Origin: Tritrichomonas foetus
Lineage: Eukaryota; Parabasalia; Tritrichomonadida; Tritrichomonadidae
DNA length: 64,000 nucleotides
Direction of reading: 5' to 3'
Assembly (NCBI GenBank): GCA_001839685.1
Contig: MLAK01000708.1
Span: 2,325-66,324 of the forward strand
Part shown: piece after piece, positions 29,802-40,302 of the stretch
Numbering within the stretch: the stretch's first letter is position 1
How the letters are laid out: each line of letters opens with the position of its first letter
Translations under genes and position numbers: made by a program
Notes under the pieces: model-generated
Databases searched by the model: none
Told to the model about the DNA's origin: nothing
The model's input: the letters and a program-made list of their open reading frames with translations, nothing else

Positions 29802-30974
29802 AATAAAAATTATTCTTCTACTTATTTTCATAGGCGTTTTTTCTTGTCACTTACCCATCACTGAGAAAGACAGAAGTCGAACTAGAATGTGCTTCTGTGA
29901 TTGGAAACCCGTTTCTGTTCAAGATTGTTAAGAAAAAAGCAATAACCAATCGGAGTTTTCTGGTGTTGTTGTACAATCTTGCACTATCTGGCTTTCTAAA
30001 CACTTTCACACAAGAGTAATCAGCATTTTACATTACAATCAATAACCTATCTATTCCTATAATGAAGTAAAATGTAATTATAGTGTTTCAAATAACTCTT
30101 GAATTTGAACTTTCTTATTCAGGATATAAAAAGTTTTCTGCATATCAATATTGTGGGAATAGAGTCAAGAAACCTTGTTTTTTCTGATGTTAATGGGTAT
30201 GGAGAAAAAAGTGAGAATTCGCAAAAAGAATCATGAAGAGTGGAATATAAAATGTAAAGGTGAAAAACGAGACGATTATCTCTGTTTTGGAACCACAAGC
30301 TATTTACAACCAGCTCAATCTGTTAGTAATGTTGTCCTTTATATCTAAGTATATCATGATATTGAAATGGAACTTTCCTCTTCAATAGAAAAGTATGAAT
30401 GCTAACTATCATGGTGTGGTATCAAAAGTGGAATAAAAAAGATCTGTCAACTCACCAAAGTTTTTATTTTTTCGATTATCTTGATATATAAAATTGCTCT
30501 ACCAGTTTAATGAATATAAAGATTTTAACTACTGAATTTATAATAAGAATGCATAGTAAAATAATATATTGGGAATTGAATTTTAACCTGTTCGATAAAA
30601 AAGAAGGTGTTCAAATGCGAAACATTGAAAATACCAAATGAATTGATTTCTGTTAACAAACATTTCATGATTTTGGTACTTGGTATAACTAAACAGCAAC
30701 AAGACTACTCTTTTCATAGGAAATATTATGTGTTAGTTTATTAAATGTGCTTTTTTATCAATTTGATAATGAATGTAATAATTTCAATTTTGACTATACA
30801 TTAGTGATTTCATAATTTAATATATGCTACTCAGTAGCCTACTGATGATAGAAATATTAAAATTCATAGCATAATGATAATAGTTATCATTAGTTACAGG
30901 GATTGTTAAATGCGTTTTGAGATAGATAGTTTTATGGGTTCACTTTGAATAATTTATAGAATTTCCGAAATTTT
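29802..30974. other. 1.2 kb intergenic
   Basis: No gene seen. The first 130 bases can be read in the +1 frame of the lectin gene as a hydrophobic segment and short Cys-containing tail (see lectin entry). Confidence 0.4.
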
Positions 30975-30985
30975 TCATTTTTTTC

Positions 30986-33587
30986 ATGATTTACAATCCA
31001 CTTGATAATGTGGTTATTCCAAATGTGGAAAATAACATTGTTGTAAAAATAAATGGCATTGAATGTACTTTTGAAGAATCCAGAGCATCAGCAATTAGTT
31101 AACTTATCTTAAATCATTACCAGAAAAATGATGGAACAATATTACATGTAAAGATAGAAAATTTTCATGATGATGAAATAGAACTAATAAAGAATATATT
31201 GACTGGAAAGGAAATAGAAGTCAAAAAACCTATGGTAGAGATATTAAAATCTATTGCAGAGACTTTTAAAATTTTCTCTTTAATGCAATTCCTTTTTGAA
31301 TATCAAAAGAAATTCTTAACCAAAGAGATTGATTCAGAAAAAAGCCTTGAAATTCTCAAACTTCAAGAAATAGAACGAATTTTACTGGATCTTAATGAAA
31401 CCAATGCTGATACAATCATCAAAAGATGTGAAAAGTTTAAAGATAATCACGAGATTATTATTAGTGCTCTAATTTCATGTTGCATTATCTCTGTTAAAAA
31501 TCAAAATAACATGGTTTTGAGTTTTATTGAAAAATATAATGCTATTTATAGTGGTACATTAGAATTACTTGTTAGAATGCTTCGAAATATGTTTAATGAA
31601 CAAGATGAATCATTCGAAAGTAAAGTATTTAATCAATATATTGACTCATTCACATATTTATTACTTGTTAAAAACATAATGACCAAAAAAGATCTTCCTA
31701 AATATGATTATTACATGTCCAGTAAATTTAGAATAACTCAAGATTATGTTAATATGACATCAGGTGAAACTAGATTAGAGGACAATTCTGATCACATAGA
31801 AAAATGTCTAAAAGGTGTGTCACCCTCTGATATGAATGTAGCAATAAGAAATGATGATGTTGAATTACTTCAACAACTTTTATCATCTGCCGAATCTATA
31901 GATATGGAATTTGAGGGAAATGATTATGAGAACTACGAAAGAAATCATGTTTTGGCATCTACAGTAATAGAATATTCAGCCCTTTATGGATCAATAAAAT
32001 GTTTCAAATATTGTATCAATAATCATGCTATTTTATCTAAAAAACTAGGTTTCTGTGCCATTGCAGGAGGGAATATAGAAATAATTAGAATATGCAAACA
32101 ACAAAAATGCAATCTAAATGATTGCATCAATATATCCGTAATATTTCACTATCATGAATTAACAAGATGGATCATTGAAAATTTGCCGGTTAAGCAGCAT
32201 ATATCAATAAAGAACAGTATTAAGGCCTTTAATTTTAATATAATAGATGATATTATTCACAAATCGGAAAATCAATGTATTTTGGAATATTCTATTCAAT
32301 ATAATAATATATTTTTATTAAAATGGGTTCTAAATCAAATCAAAGTGGGAAATCTTAATGAAAAAGAATTGAAAGTTCGATCATATAATTTATTCCAACA
32401 ATAGCACCTTGATAATGTATGCATGCAAGAATAATAATTCTGAAATTTTACGAATTTTGCTCGACATTGATGATGAAAACATAAATGATTTATACGTTTT
32501 ATTGACAATTATAAGGTTTCTTGTAAAATTAAAGAAGTTTCAAATCGTATTTTATAAAGGAAAAAGCTATAGAGATGATGTTTTGTTTTATTCTCAAATC
32601 ACCGTTATAATTTTGATTTTGATAAGCCAATGCTTTATGATGCTTGTCGTGAAAATAACATTGAAATTGTTAAAACATTATTTTCATCTCGAAATATCAA
32701 TCCAAATAATTCTTGGGTCTTTTTTGTTCATTCATCAAAACAAAGTTTCTTTGATTGATTATGTTGATTATTTTTGATTAATTATGTCAGAAATTTTGAT
32801 TTATTATGTTTGTGATCAATTTGAATTGGGTTTCATATGTGATTTATGCAGTTATTATTAAATCTTATAGCGTTTTATCTATCATGTTAATGAAGTTTTA
32901 TCTCACATATTCATTGGGTTTTGATTTATCTATTTATACGGTTTTCTTTAATTCTTATTTTTCTTTATTACTCATGACAGATGTTTTATATTCTTATTAA
33001 TTGGGCAATTTTATTTTTTATGAAGTTTGTATTTAGTGTTTCATTCAGTTTTTTATAATATTTCATATAGTATTATTCGTTATTTACGACGTTTATATAT
33101 TTTTTACACAGTTTTACTCAATTTTCATACAGTTTAACGATTTAATTTATATTTCTCCATTATACATTTCTTGCAAGAAAGGCCATTTTGAAATCGTTAA
33201 ACTTTTACTTCGCAATCCAAAGATAAATATCTCCTTAGGATATGTTTTTTTTGTAAAATTAACAAAGTTTTTTCTCATTTTTGATTGCATTTCAAAGAAA
33301 GTATATGAAATTTGATATATATTTTCATAATGTTTCAATTTTTTTCTTATAAAGTTTTATATGATAATTTATAAAAGTTCATGAATTTATCTCACCCAAA
33401 ATTATTTCATATTTTATGAAGTTTCATTTATGATTGTTGAAATTTTTTATTACATTTTATCAAGTCAAACAATTAATTTTATGAAGTTTAATCTGTTTTT
33501 CATAAATCTCCACTTGAAGTTGCAAGAGAAAAAAGTCACAAATTAATTGCTGATTTCATTGAAAAATACATTTCAGATGGCAGATAA
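30986..33587 (+). pseudogene. Decayed ankyrin-repeat (DUF3447-type) gene
   Basis: ATG 30986 follows a TCATTTTTTTC initiator. The frame reads MIYNPLDNVVIPNVENN and GIECTFEESRASAIS, stops at TAA 31100, then continues in the same frame to TAG 32402 with typical trichomonad ankyrin-gene sequence (EYSALYGSIKCFKYC, AGGNIEIIRICKQQ, FHYHELTRWIIENL). A frameshift near 32395 leads to STLIMYACKNNNSEILRILL. Later fragments KPMLYDACRENNIEIVKTLF (about 32626), GHFEIVKLLL (about 33180) and SPLEVAREKSHKLIADFIEKY (about 33510) show that the gene once ran to TAA 33585-33587. The spacers between fragments are T-rich. Stops and frameshifts mark it as dead unless sequencing errors are many. Confidence 0.85.
32500..33520 (+). 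repeat. Degenerate TTTTATGAAGTTT-like motif between ankyrin fragments
   Basis: Variants of TTTTATGAAGTTT recur within the decayed gene, for example near 33015, 33415 and 33480, with AATGAAGTTTTATCTCAC near 32891 and TTGTAAAATTAA(A/C)(A/G)AAGTTT at about 32520 and 33251. They occupy the places where ankyrin coding is lost. Confidence 0.4.
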
Positions 33588-33970
33588 TGAATCATCATCA
33601 CATGTTCTAGTGTGAAGCTGGCCTAAGTAAAATTAATTAATTTTTAATTACTTCTTTTTTTATCTATTCAATAGTATGACCAATATAATTCGTCTCAATC
33701 ACATATCGAATTATAAGATGTCTTCTTATATAGCTTTGAAGAACAAAACAATGAAATTTTCTCACTTTATAAAGACCTAAAAGAAAAGAATAAGAAAGAA
33801 AAGACAAAATGTGAAACGAAAAGACAGTATTTACAATTACAAGAAAAATAGATAGTGTACGCAATTAAAAAACATCAAACGTGCTCATTCATCACTCAAA
33901 CTTCAAACGTGTTGATAAAGTTGGATCTTCTAGCGAAATTAATCTTCTTCTTCTTTTCGCCAACCTCATT
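33588..33970. other. Intergenic
   Basis: Spacer between the ankyrin relic and the convergent phosphatase gene; nothing recognised. Confidence 0.5.
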
Positions 33971-35494
33971 TTAAAGATCATCTTCCAATGAAATGTCATC
34001 ATTCAATTTTAATGTCTCCACATTTAAATTTTCTATAGGGATTTCTTCATCGATTTTGCATTTTTGAGCACTGTAGGATGGTATTCCGAATCGCCTTTTT
34101 GATTCAGAAGCGATTTTAGTGAAATAGCTGTGAGATGATATACATGGTCTTACAACAGATGATATACTTGGGGTTGCATTTTGGCTGAAATTATAAATCG
34201 AATGAGAATTAAGCATTTTTAGGCTATGAACTGAACCTATTGAAGAAACTTTCATTGCCCGTCTATTAGTTCTGATCATTCTTTTATTTGATTTGAAGCA
34301 ATTCACGTCACGGATTGATACATTTGATTTTGTTGAAAAAGGAATAAAATAAACATCTTCTTTCTTCAATTCTCTTAAAACTGGTAAGAGAGTAGAATAA
34401 ACACGATTTTCATCATTGATATAACAATAACCGGCTAAATTATAATATATATTACAGTAATTAGAGCACGAAAAAACAGTATATATCATATTTTCGAATG
34501 AGATTTCAATACCTTTTGATACACATTGATGACCTCTAAACATTCTGGTCAGTTTATTTTCATTGAAGAAAGAAATCAGTGCATTACGACCGAAAACATG
34601 ACCGTTTCCTCTTGAGCTATTTTGAAACATAATATTTTCAGATGTTGGATCACTCCAAAGCATATCGACTACAAGTTGATCATTCAAATTCAATTCCTTA
34701 GCGTTGCATTTATAAATTTGACTTAAATTATACAAAAGTGGTGATATTCCGCCATGAACACAAAAATTATCTTCTCCAACAATACAAGCGAGCGGATAAT
34801 ACAGAAAAGTATTGTTAAAAGCCATCCAAACCTCTTCAGAGTTGTATTCATTTAAAACTTGATCTTTAAAGCCATATTGTGCATTGATTTTTAAAATTTC
34901 ATGATTTCCTCTCAATAAAACAACTTTATCAGGATAGGTGCAAAAAAGGGCAAGTGTCAAAACTGCCACTTCAATTGAAAAATCTCCTCTGTCCACATAA
35001 TCGCCAAGAAAAACAATTCTTGATTCAAGCGGGAATTTTATTTGATTTAGAATTCGAATCAAGTCGCGAATATTTCCATGAATATCTCCAATAATATATG
35101 TGTCTGTTGGAATCCGGACGAGGGGCGGAACGTTGAATAGCTTTGTTTGCGCATAATCACAAAGTTCAATTAGCGTTTGTTCGTCAAATTTGGGCAAATT
35201 GCATTCACCATTATTGAAATCCTCATTTTGAAGTTCGTCGTTTTTATTGTCTTTGATAGAATTCTGTAATTTATAGTTGTTTGCCATAGACAAAATATTC
35301 TGATTGATTGAGCTGGTATGTAGATTTCCTGGAACGAACGATGAAGGAACACCAGTTTGTGAAGATCCGAGTTCAGCAGTTGATGAAAATTTCGAAATAC
35401 TCTTCATGCGACGATTTAAGTTTTGATTAACTGTTGATGAATCATCTTTTGTATTTATCGGCTCAGAAGTTGAAGATTGTGGGGTATCTGGCAT
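33971..35494 (-). CDS. PP1-like PPP-family Ser/Thr phosphatase with N- and C-terminal extensions
   Basis: 507 residues. The catalytic domain, about 105-395, has all metal-site motifs: GDIHGN (136-141), GDYVDRG (164-170), RGNHE (195-199), CVHGGISP, MLWSDP and FRGHQ. The usual GDxHGQ reads GDIHGN. The N-terminal 100 residues are Ser/Asn-rich and the C-terminal 110 Ser-rich and basic (SNKRMIRTNRRAMK), both probably disordered regulatory tails not found in PP1. It may recruit its own targets instead of relying on PP1 regulators. ATG 35494 is the first in frame. All metal ligands look intact, so activity is likely. Confidence 0.92.
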   Translation of the reverse strand: MPDTPQSSTSEPINTKDDSSTVNQNLNRRMKSISKFSSTAELGSSQTGVPSSFVPGNLHTSSINQNILSMANNYKLQNSIKDNKNDELQNEDFNNGECNLPKFDEQTLIELCDYAQTKLFNVPPLVRIPTDTYIIGDIHGNIRDLIRILNQIKFPLESRIVFLGDYVDRGDFSIEVAVLTLALFCTYPDKVVLLRGNHEILKINAQYGFKDQVLNEYNSEEVWMAFNNTFLYYPLACIVGEDNFCVHGGISPLLYNLSQIYKCNAKELNLNDQLVVDMLWSDPTSENIMFQNSSRGNGHVFGRNALISFFNENKLTRMFRGHQCVSKGIEISFENMIYTVFSCSNYCNIYYNLAGYCYINDENRVYSTLLPVLRELKKEDVYFIPFSTKSNVSIRDVNCFKSNKRMIRTNRRAMKVSSIGSVHSLKMLNSHSIYNFSQNATPSISSVVRPCISSHSYFTKIASESKRRFGIPSYSAQKCKIDEEIPIENLNVETLKLNDDISLEDDL

Positions 35495-35672
35495 GTTTCT
35501 TCCAGTGAAACAGTGATTATCAAGATCCGGGAAACAATTCGTGAAAGAATTCAGGATTGCGGTGCAAAGCTCCGTTTGCGAATTTGGTTAAGGTTACTGA
35601 ATTTTTTTGAATAATAGTTCAAAAATTTGAATGCTTTTGAATATTGTGTTAAATGTATTGTTGGGGAAAAAA

Positions 35673-35680
35673 ATAATAAT
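35673..35680. repeat. Left 8-bp target site duplication (ATAATAAT)
   Basis: ATAATAAT precedes the inverted repeat of element copy B and recurs at 36781-36788. The sequence is low-complexity, so this duplication is less decisive than that of copy A. Confidence 0.65.
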
Positions 35681-36780
35681 AGATGTATACAAACTAACTA
35701 GCTCTAGATGTAGAAGACTATTGAGAGATCTAAATGAATAATTGTTGATATTATTGTCATCTAAAAAATATTTAATTGTAATCCTATTAATAATATATAA
35801 ATATTATAATTTAAAAATCAAGATACAGAGAAAACCAAATCCAAAAAAAAATTGTGAGAAAAAAATAAACCCAACAGAAATTTCTGAGAATTATTGAGAT
35901 AAAAAGTGATTTTATAGCATTAATATCTTGATTATTTCTTATCATAAATCGTGCTTTTTATTATCATATGACCCTCCATCGAAAATTATAATGTTTTCCA
36001 AAATACAAAAATGAAGTATAAAAAAAATATTAATAATTTTGATATAAATAAAAAAAATTTAGGCATCAATGAGAAGATTACGAATGTTTTGCCATCTAAA
36101 TGGCGAGTCATCAGAAAATTCACTTGGCATCGAGTCTGGAAAAAAACATATTGGATTCCATTTTTCTTGATTTGGTCTTTCAATCGTTGTATCTGTATCC
36201 CTGCTTGAGAATGTGCTGTTGAGGACTGCCAGTCTATTTTCTTCATATACTAAAATTTTATGACAGAAAAGATTTCAATACATTCATATTTGTCAAATGG
36301 AAATTGAATTAATTCAACATCACTGAGTTAAAACTATCAAAATTTTCGCGATTTTTAATTAAAAATCGATAGAAGAAGTGTAAATAGAATTATGGGAAGC
36401 AGTATTATAATCTTTGTGATTCTTGGAAAAAAAGCTTCTCACAATTTTTTTTTAGGCTTTCTCCAAAATCGCTCTTTTTTCGGTTTAATTGTTGCAAAAT
36501 TTCAAAACTATGAATAAATATGGCTCATAACTATAAAAAATAGATTTAACAATTGACTGAAAGCTGTTCANTCACCCGAAAACTGAAACAATAGCTTCTT
36601 CAGAATCATTTTCGAAATATTTTTGAATTCGGCCATTTGCGAAGTTTGCGATAAGGGAAATTTTCGTCATTCTTTTAGCTATTTGGGTTTTGATTTTTGA
36701 CTGATGGNATTAAGTAATACTGATGNTAAGGATCATTTNAGTGATTTCGTACGTTAAGACTATTTGGTTTGTATACATCT
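35681..36780 (-). mobile_element. DNA transposon-like element, copy B (1100 bp, inverted)
   Basis: Same ends as copy A (AGATGTATACAAAC inverted repeats) in the opposite orientation, flanked by ATAATAAT. It is 160 bases shorter. Nearly all of that is one 159-base internal deletion that joins GACCAAATCAAGAAA to AATGGAATCCAATATG and keeps the first internal frame. A minus-strand frame at 35986-36246 encodes the shortened protein (MKKIDWQSSTAHSQAG start). Four isolated N bases (36571, 36708, 36726, 36739) mark uncertain calls. Outside the deletion the copies differ by scattered substitutions. Confidence 0.85.
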
Positions 36781-36788
36781 ATAATAAT
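36781..36788. repeat. Right 8-bp target site duplication (ATAATAAT)
   Basis: Matches 35673-35680 just outside the right end of copy B. Confidence 0.65.
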
Positions 36789-38117
36789 AATAATAAAGGA
36801 AAATTCTATTCAAATTGAGGCAAGATTTCACAACTTTTTCAGTGTATATTATTTAGATTCAATTACTTTAAACGAATATATATAACGGAATATGGGTTAC
36901 AACTAGTTTTCACTCCTATTTCTGCTATTTCACATAACATCCCTTTCAAAAATAAATTACATAGAAAATCTACAGCTTTTGTGAAATTGTTTTCTCTTTA
37001 TTGAAAATATTATCAGAAAATTCAATTAGATCTCAAATACTATCAAGAAAAATTCAATACATCAGAAAAAAAATAAGAAAGCATCTTAAATTCAATGTAT
37101 ATTTGTTCATAATTGAAAACTAAATTCGATAAAAAAGTGAAAGGTTACAAGTTCCATAAACTTAGATAAAATAATAACCATACCTATGGCTCTATCAGAC
37201 CAGTGATTATTATCGATGTCCGAAGTGGAATTTCGAGCAAACCACCAAAAAAATATTCACCGAATATTCAAAAAGAATTTCATGGGCATGTAGTGAGGTG
37301 AAATCATTTCTGTGAGATTTCATCGTCATTCGCTTTATCACTTTTTGAATCGCATGAACAACTTTTCTGTTTCCTCAAAAGAAAAATATTCAAAGTTGCT
37401 ATCATGATAATATAAGCATAAAATTCAGATTATATGGCATGAAATCAACTAATTCAATTACTATGACTTATATTAAAAAATAATGTATTCAATCTTCATG
37501 AATAAAATTCTGTCTACTTGATAAAATATAGCTTGGAAAAATATAAAAATGTATGAAGAAATTGAAAAACGAACATACATGTTGGCAAATAAACCAGAAT
37601 AAATAATAAATTTTACAATTACATTAAGTAATTGATTATTTTGACTTAAGATGATAAAATATGAATTGTTATATCTTTGTTGATTTCCCTCTCGTTAGAA
37701 GTCCTCTGTGACAATAATTTATATATAAATGTGTTTCTGAATTCTGAGTATTTGGGCAAATATGCCTCTACAACTGATAAAAATAGTTACTCATAGGTGT
37801 ATAACGCAAATAACCTATTTATATTGATAATTTGGATCTAAATATCATTATCTTACAGAGTAATAATTGATAAAAACATGGTTACATTTTCAAAAATTAT
37901 GTTGATTGGTGAAATTCATTTCTCACATTTTTCCCCAAAGCTATCCTAGCTGTGTTGAAATTAAAAGAACAAATTATATTAATACTACGATTTTCTTCAT
38001 TAGTTTTCATTACTACGTTGATATACTTCATTCATTAAGGCTAATTTTCCTCATTTTCCTGCCATAATTAATAAGATATATATCAAAATATAAAAGAAAA
38101 GTTACTTACGTATAATT
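36789..38117. other. 1.3 kb AT-rich stretch without a gene
   Basis: I find no coding frame, RNA gene or repeat between element copy B and the NAA35 gene. Confidence 0.5.
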
Positions 38118-40091
38118 TTATTGGATTAGCTCAAACAAAGGATAGACATGATGTGTTTTGAAAGTAATTCTCACTTTGTCATCTTCTTTAAGTTTGTTTA
38201 AGAGATTTGTGTTCAGTAGAATAGCTCTCATAATTTCAGTTGTTTCAGGATTCTTTGTTTGAGTCATTTTAATATACTGTGTGAGGAATTCCTTTGATTT
38301 GTTGAAGTGTGCAATTGCTTCAAATCGAATGAAATCTTTATCATTGATTCCTGGTTCAAGTGAACTCGCAAATTCTTCATAAGATTTAGCGGCAAAATGC
38401 ATCATATCATTTACAATGCTTTGCCTTTCATTGAAAACATGCTTTTCTTCAAAAAACATTCCTTCTCTGAAATCCACGCTCTTCCATTTCTTAAAAATGC
38501 GGTAACTATGGAAGAATCCGCTAAAAAGCTCAGCTTTTGCATGATGAAGGATTTCTTCAGGCGTTGGATCTTCAATAACTCTTTGAACATCACTTGTCAT
38601 GATTTTAGCTGGTCCTTTCTTCTTTTTTTGTTTGGAAAAGTTCGAAAAGTTGCTTTTGACTTTGTAGATTGCATTGATGCTCCGTCTTTGCATCATTGCA
38701 AGTGCTGATGTTCTTGAAGCCATTTCAAGGAGGTACCATTCAATGTGGAAATCACGAGGTGCGTAAAGTTGGCTTGAAAATCCCCAACGAATGCATGTTT
38801 CAAGCAGGATAGAAGCAATTTTTGTGCTCCAAAGTGGGAAAGGCATTGAAACACATCGTTGAAATTCTAAAGCTTGACATTTAGGTAATAATGAATCAGG
38901 AACGCTGCGTTTATAGAGTTCAAAACCATAAAATTGAGATTCTCCCCAAAGTTTACAGCCATGTGAAGCGAGGTAACAATGCGCAGATGGAATTGGCATG
39001 AATAGATTGCGAAGAATTGAAACAAATGCATGCCATAATGATTTACCGAAATCATTGTAATCTTTATCTTTGAAAAAGTTGATGTGGCAATGAGCTTCAG
39101 TGAGTTCTTTATTCAGTTTATTAGTAATGAAATTGGTGTCAGGCAAAAGTGGAAGAACAACAAAACCAAAGGCGACATATCTTGCGAGCGGGATTCTATC
39201 TTTGGCTTGATTCCATTCAATTGCCTTTAAAAAGATTTGTGAGATTGTCATTTCATTTTTGCTTTCAGAATTTTGTGTAGAATCATTCACTTCACCCATG
39301 TAGAAAATTTCTTTAGTTTCTTTTATTTCATCAATCAATTGTTTGTAAACAGCATGAGCTTTTTCAACTGTTGTTTCAAGTGGTTTTGGTGTTGGATTGG
39401 ATGGAGATAAAGCGCGATAATGAAGATATTTAGCAATTCCAGAGTTTGAAGTAGTTGTTGGAAGTTCAGGTAATTCTGGAATTTCTCCTTTCAAAGATGA
39501 TGAGAGGAATTCGGCAAAATTCAATTCGAAATTGGCCAGATCCTTCAGAATTTTTGGTAAAGTGGCTTCTATACTCTCAACTTCTTGACGAACCTCTTTC
39601 AAATCATAATTATTCAAAAATTTCTGATACTTATCGGTATGTGCCCAACATGATGATGGAATGAGGCCAAAATTGTTCACAAAATTTTCGATTGCATATG
39701 TTGCAACTGAAAAGACTTTAAACATAGTCCTCAAAATATGGTTTTTAATTTCGTATTCTTTATCAATATAAACTGAAGAAAGAATCGAGGTCGTGAAATT
39801 TTCACCATTAATTCGAATTGACTGAATTGTTACAAATTTCGAGCAAATTGCAATAATATCTTCAATGGTGGCGTCCTCGTCGAGGAGAGTATGTCCTGAA
39901 TTTTTCAGCTCGTCGATTGAATATTCACCTTTTTGAGAAAGATGCGAATCGAGTTTCGGATAAGAGACTTCAAGAGAGTTCATTGCGGACTTCGAGTCAA
40001 AAAGATCGTTTTTAATAAATTCATCGTATTTTAATTGCTCTGTACATTGTGTAAAAATGGAATTATCGATTTCCTTCCACAAGCCATTCAT
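38118..40091 (-). CDS. NAA35: NatC acetyltransferase auxiliary subunit NAA35/Mak10
   Basis: 657 residues. NAA35 (yeast Mak10) is the large auxiliary subunit that scaffolds NatC, which acetylates N-terminal Met before hydrophobic residues on the ribosome. Seen: LFDSKSAMNSLEVSYPKLDS near the N-terminus (family: LFEAMSAIEMMDPKMD), the following TIEDIIAICSKFV and SSVYI helices, the ERY/EWYL region (RDFHIEWYLLEMAS) around 435-450, a basic KQKKKKGPAK loop, the EAIAHFNKSKEFL helix near 600 and the terminal strand ITFKTHHVYPLFELIQ. Length is close to the family norm (about 700). ATG 40091 is the first in frame. It is divergent from the Brr2 gene with about 210 bases between starts. The catalytic subunit is not in this window. 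Confidence 0.85.
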   Translation of the reverse strand: MNGLWKEIDNSIFTQCTEQLKYDEFIKNDLFDSKSAMNSLEVSYPKLDSHLSQKGEYSIDELKNSGHTLLDEDATIEDIIAICSKFVTIQSIRINGENFTTSILSSVYIDKEYEIKNHILRTMFKVFSVATYAIENFVNNFGLIPSSCWAHTDKYQKFLNNYDLKEVRQEVESIEATLPKILKDLANFELNFAEFLSSSLKGEIPELPELPTTTSNSGIAKYLHYRALSPSNPTPKPLETTVEKAHAVYKQLIDEIKETKEIFYMGEVNDSTQNSESKNEMTISQIFLKAIEWNQAKDRIPLARYVAFGFVVLPLLPDTNFITNKLNKELTEAHCHINFFKDKDYNDFGKSLWHAFVSILRNLFMPIPSAHCYLASHGCKLWGESQFYGFELYKRSVPDSLLPKCQALEFQRCVSMPFPLWSTKIASILLETCIRWGFSSQLYAPRDFHIEWYLLEMASRTSALAMMQRRSINAIYKVKSNFSNFSKQKKKKGPAKIMTSDVQRVIEDPTPEEILHHAKAELFSGFFHSYRIFKKWKSVDFREGMFFEEKHVFNERQSIVNDMMHFAAKSYEEFASSLEPGINDKDFIRFEAIAHFNKSKEFLTQYIKMTQTKNPETTEIMRAILLNTNLLNKLKEDDKVRITFKTHHVYPLFELIQ

Positions 40092-40302
40092 TTCTTTCAG
40101 CTAATTATTTGCTTTCAATAATGCTTACTATTTGGCTGGTATCATAGAAAAAATTCATAAATTATTTGCCTCCTCCCATTTAAAAATCATGTGACACAAT
40201 ACATTTGTGAAAATAAAATATGACATTTTCCGAAGTAGAAATGTCATATGAAATATTCCAGAATTTTTGCTCAGACCAGTTAACTTCATAAATTTACAGA
40301 AT
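40092..40302. promoter_or_regulatory. Divergent promoter region NAA35 / BRR2
   Basis: A compact 211-base region serves both genes. TTCATAAATT, with its A about 15 bases before ATG 40303, is an initiator candidate for BRR2. Confidence 0.4.
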
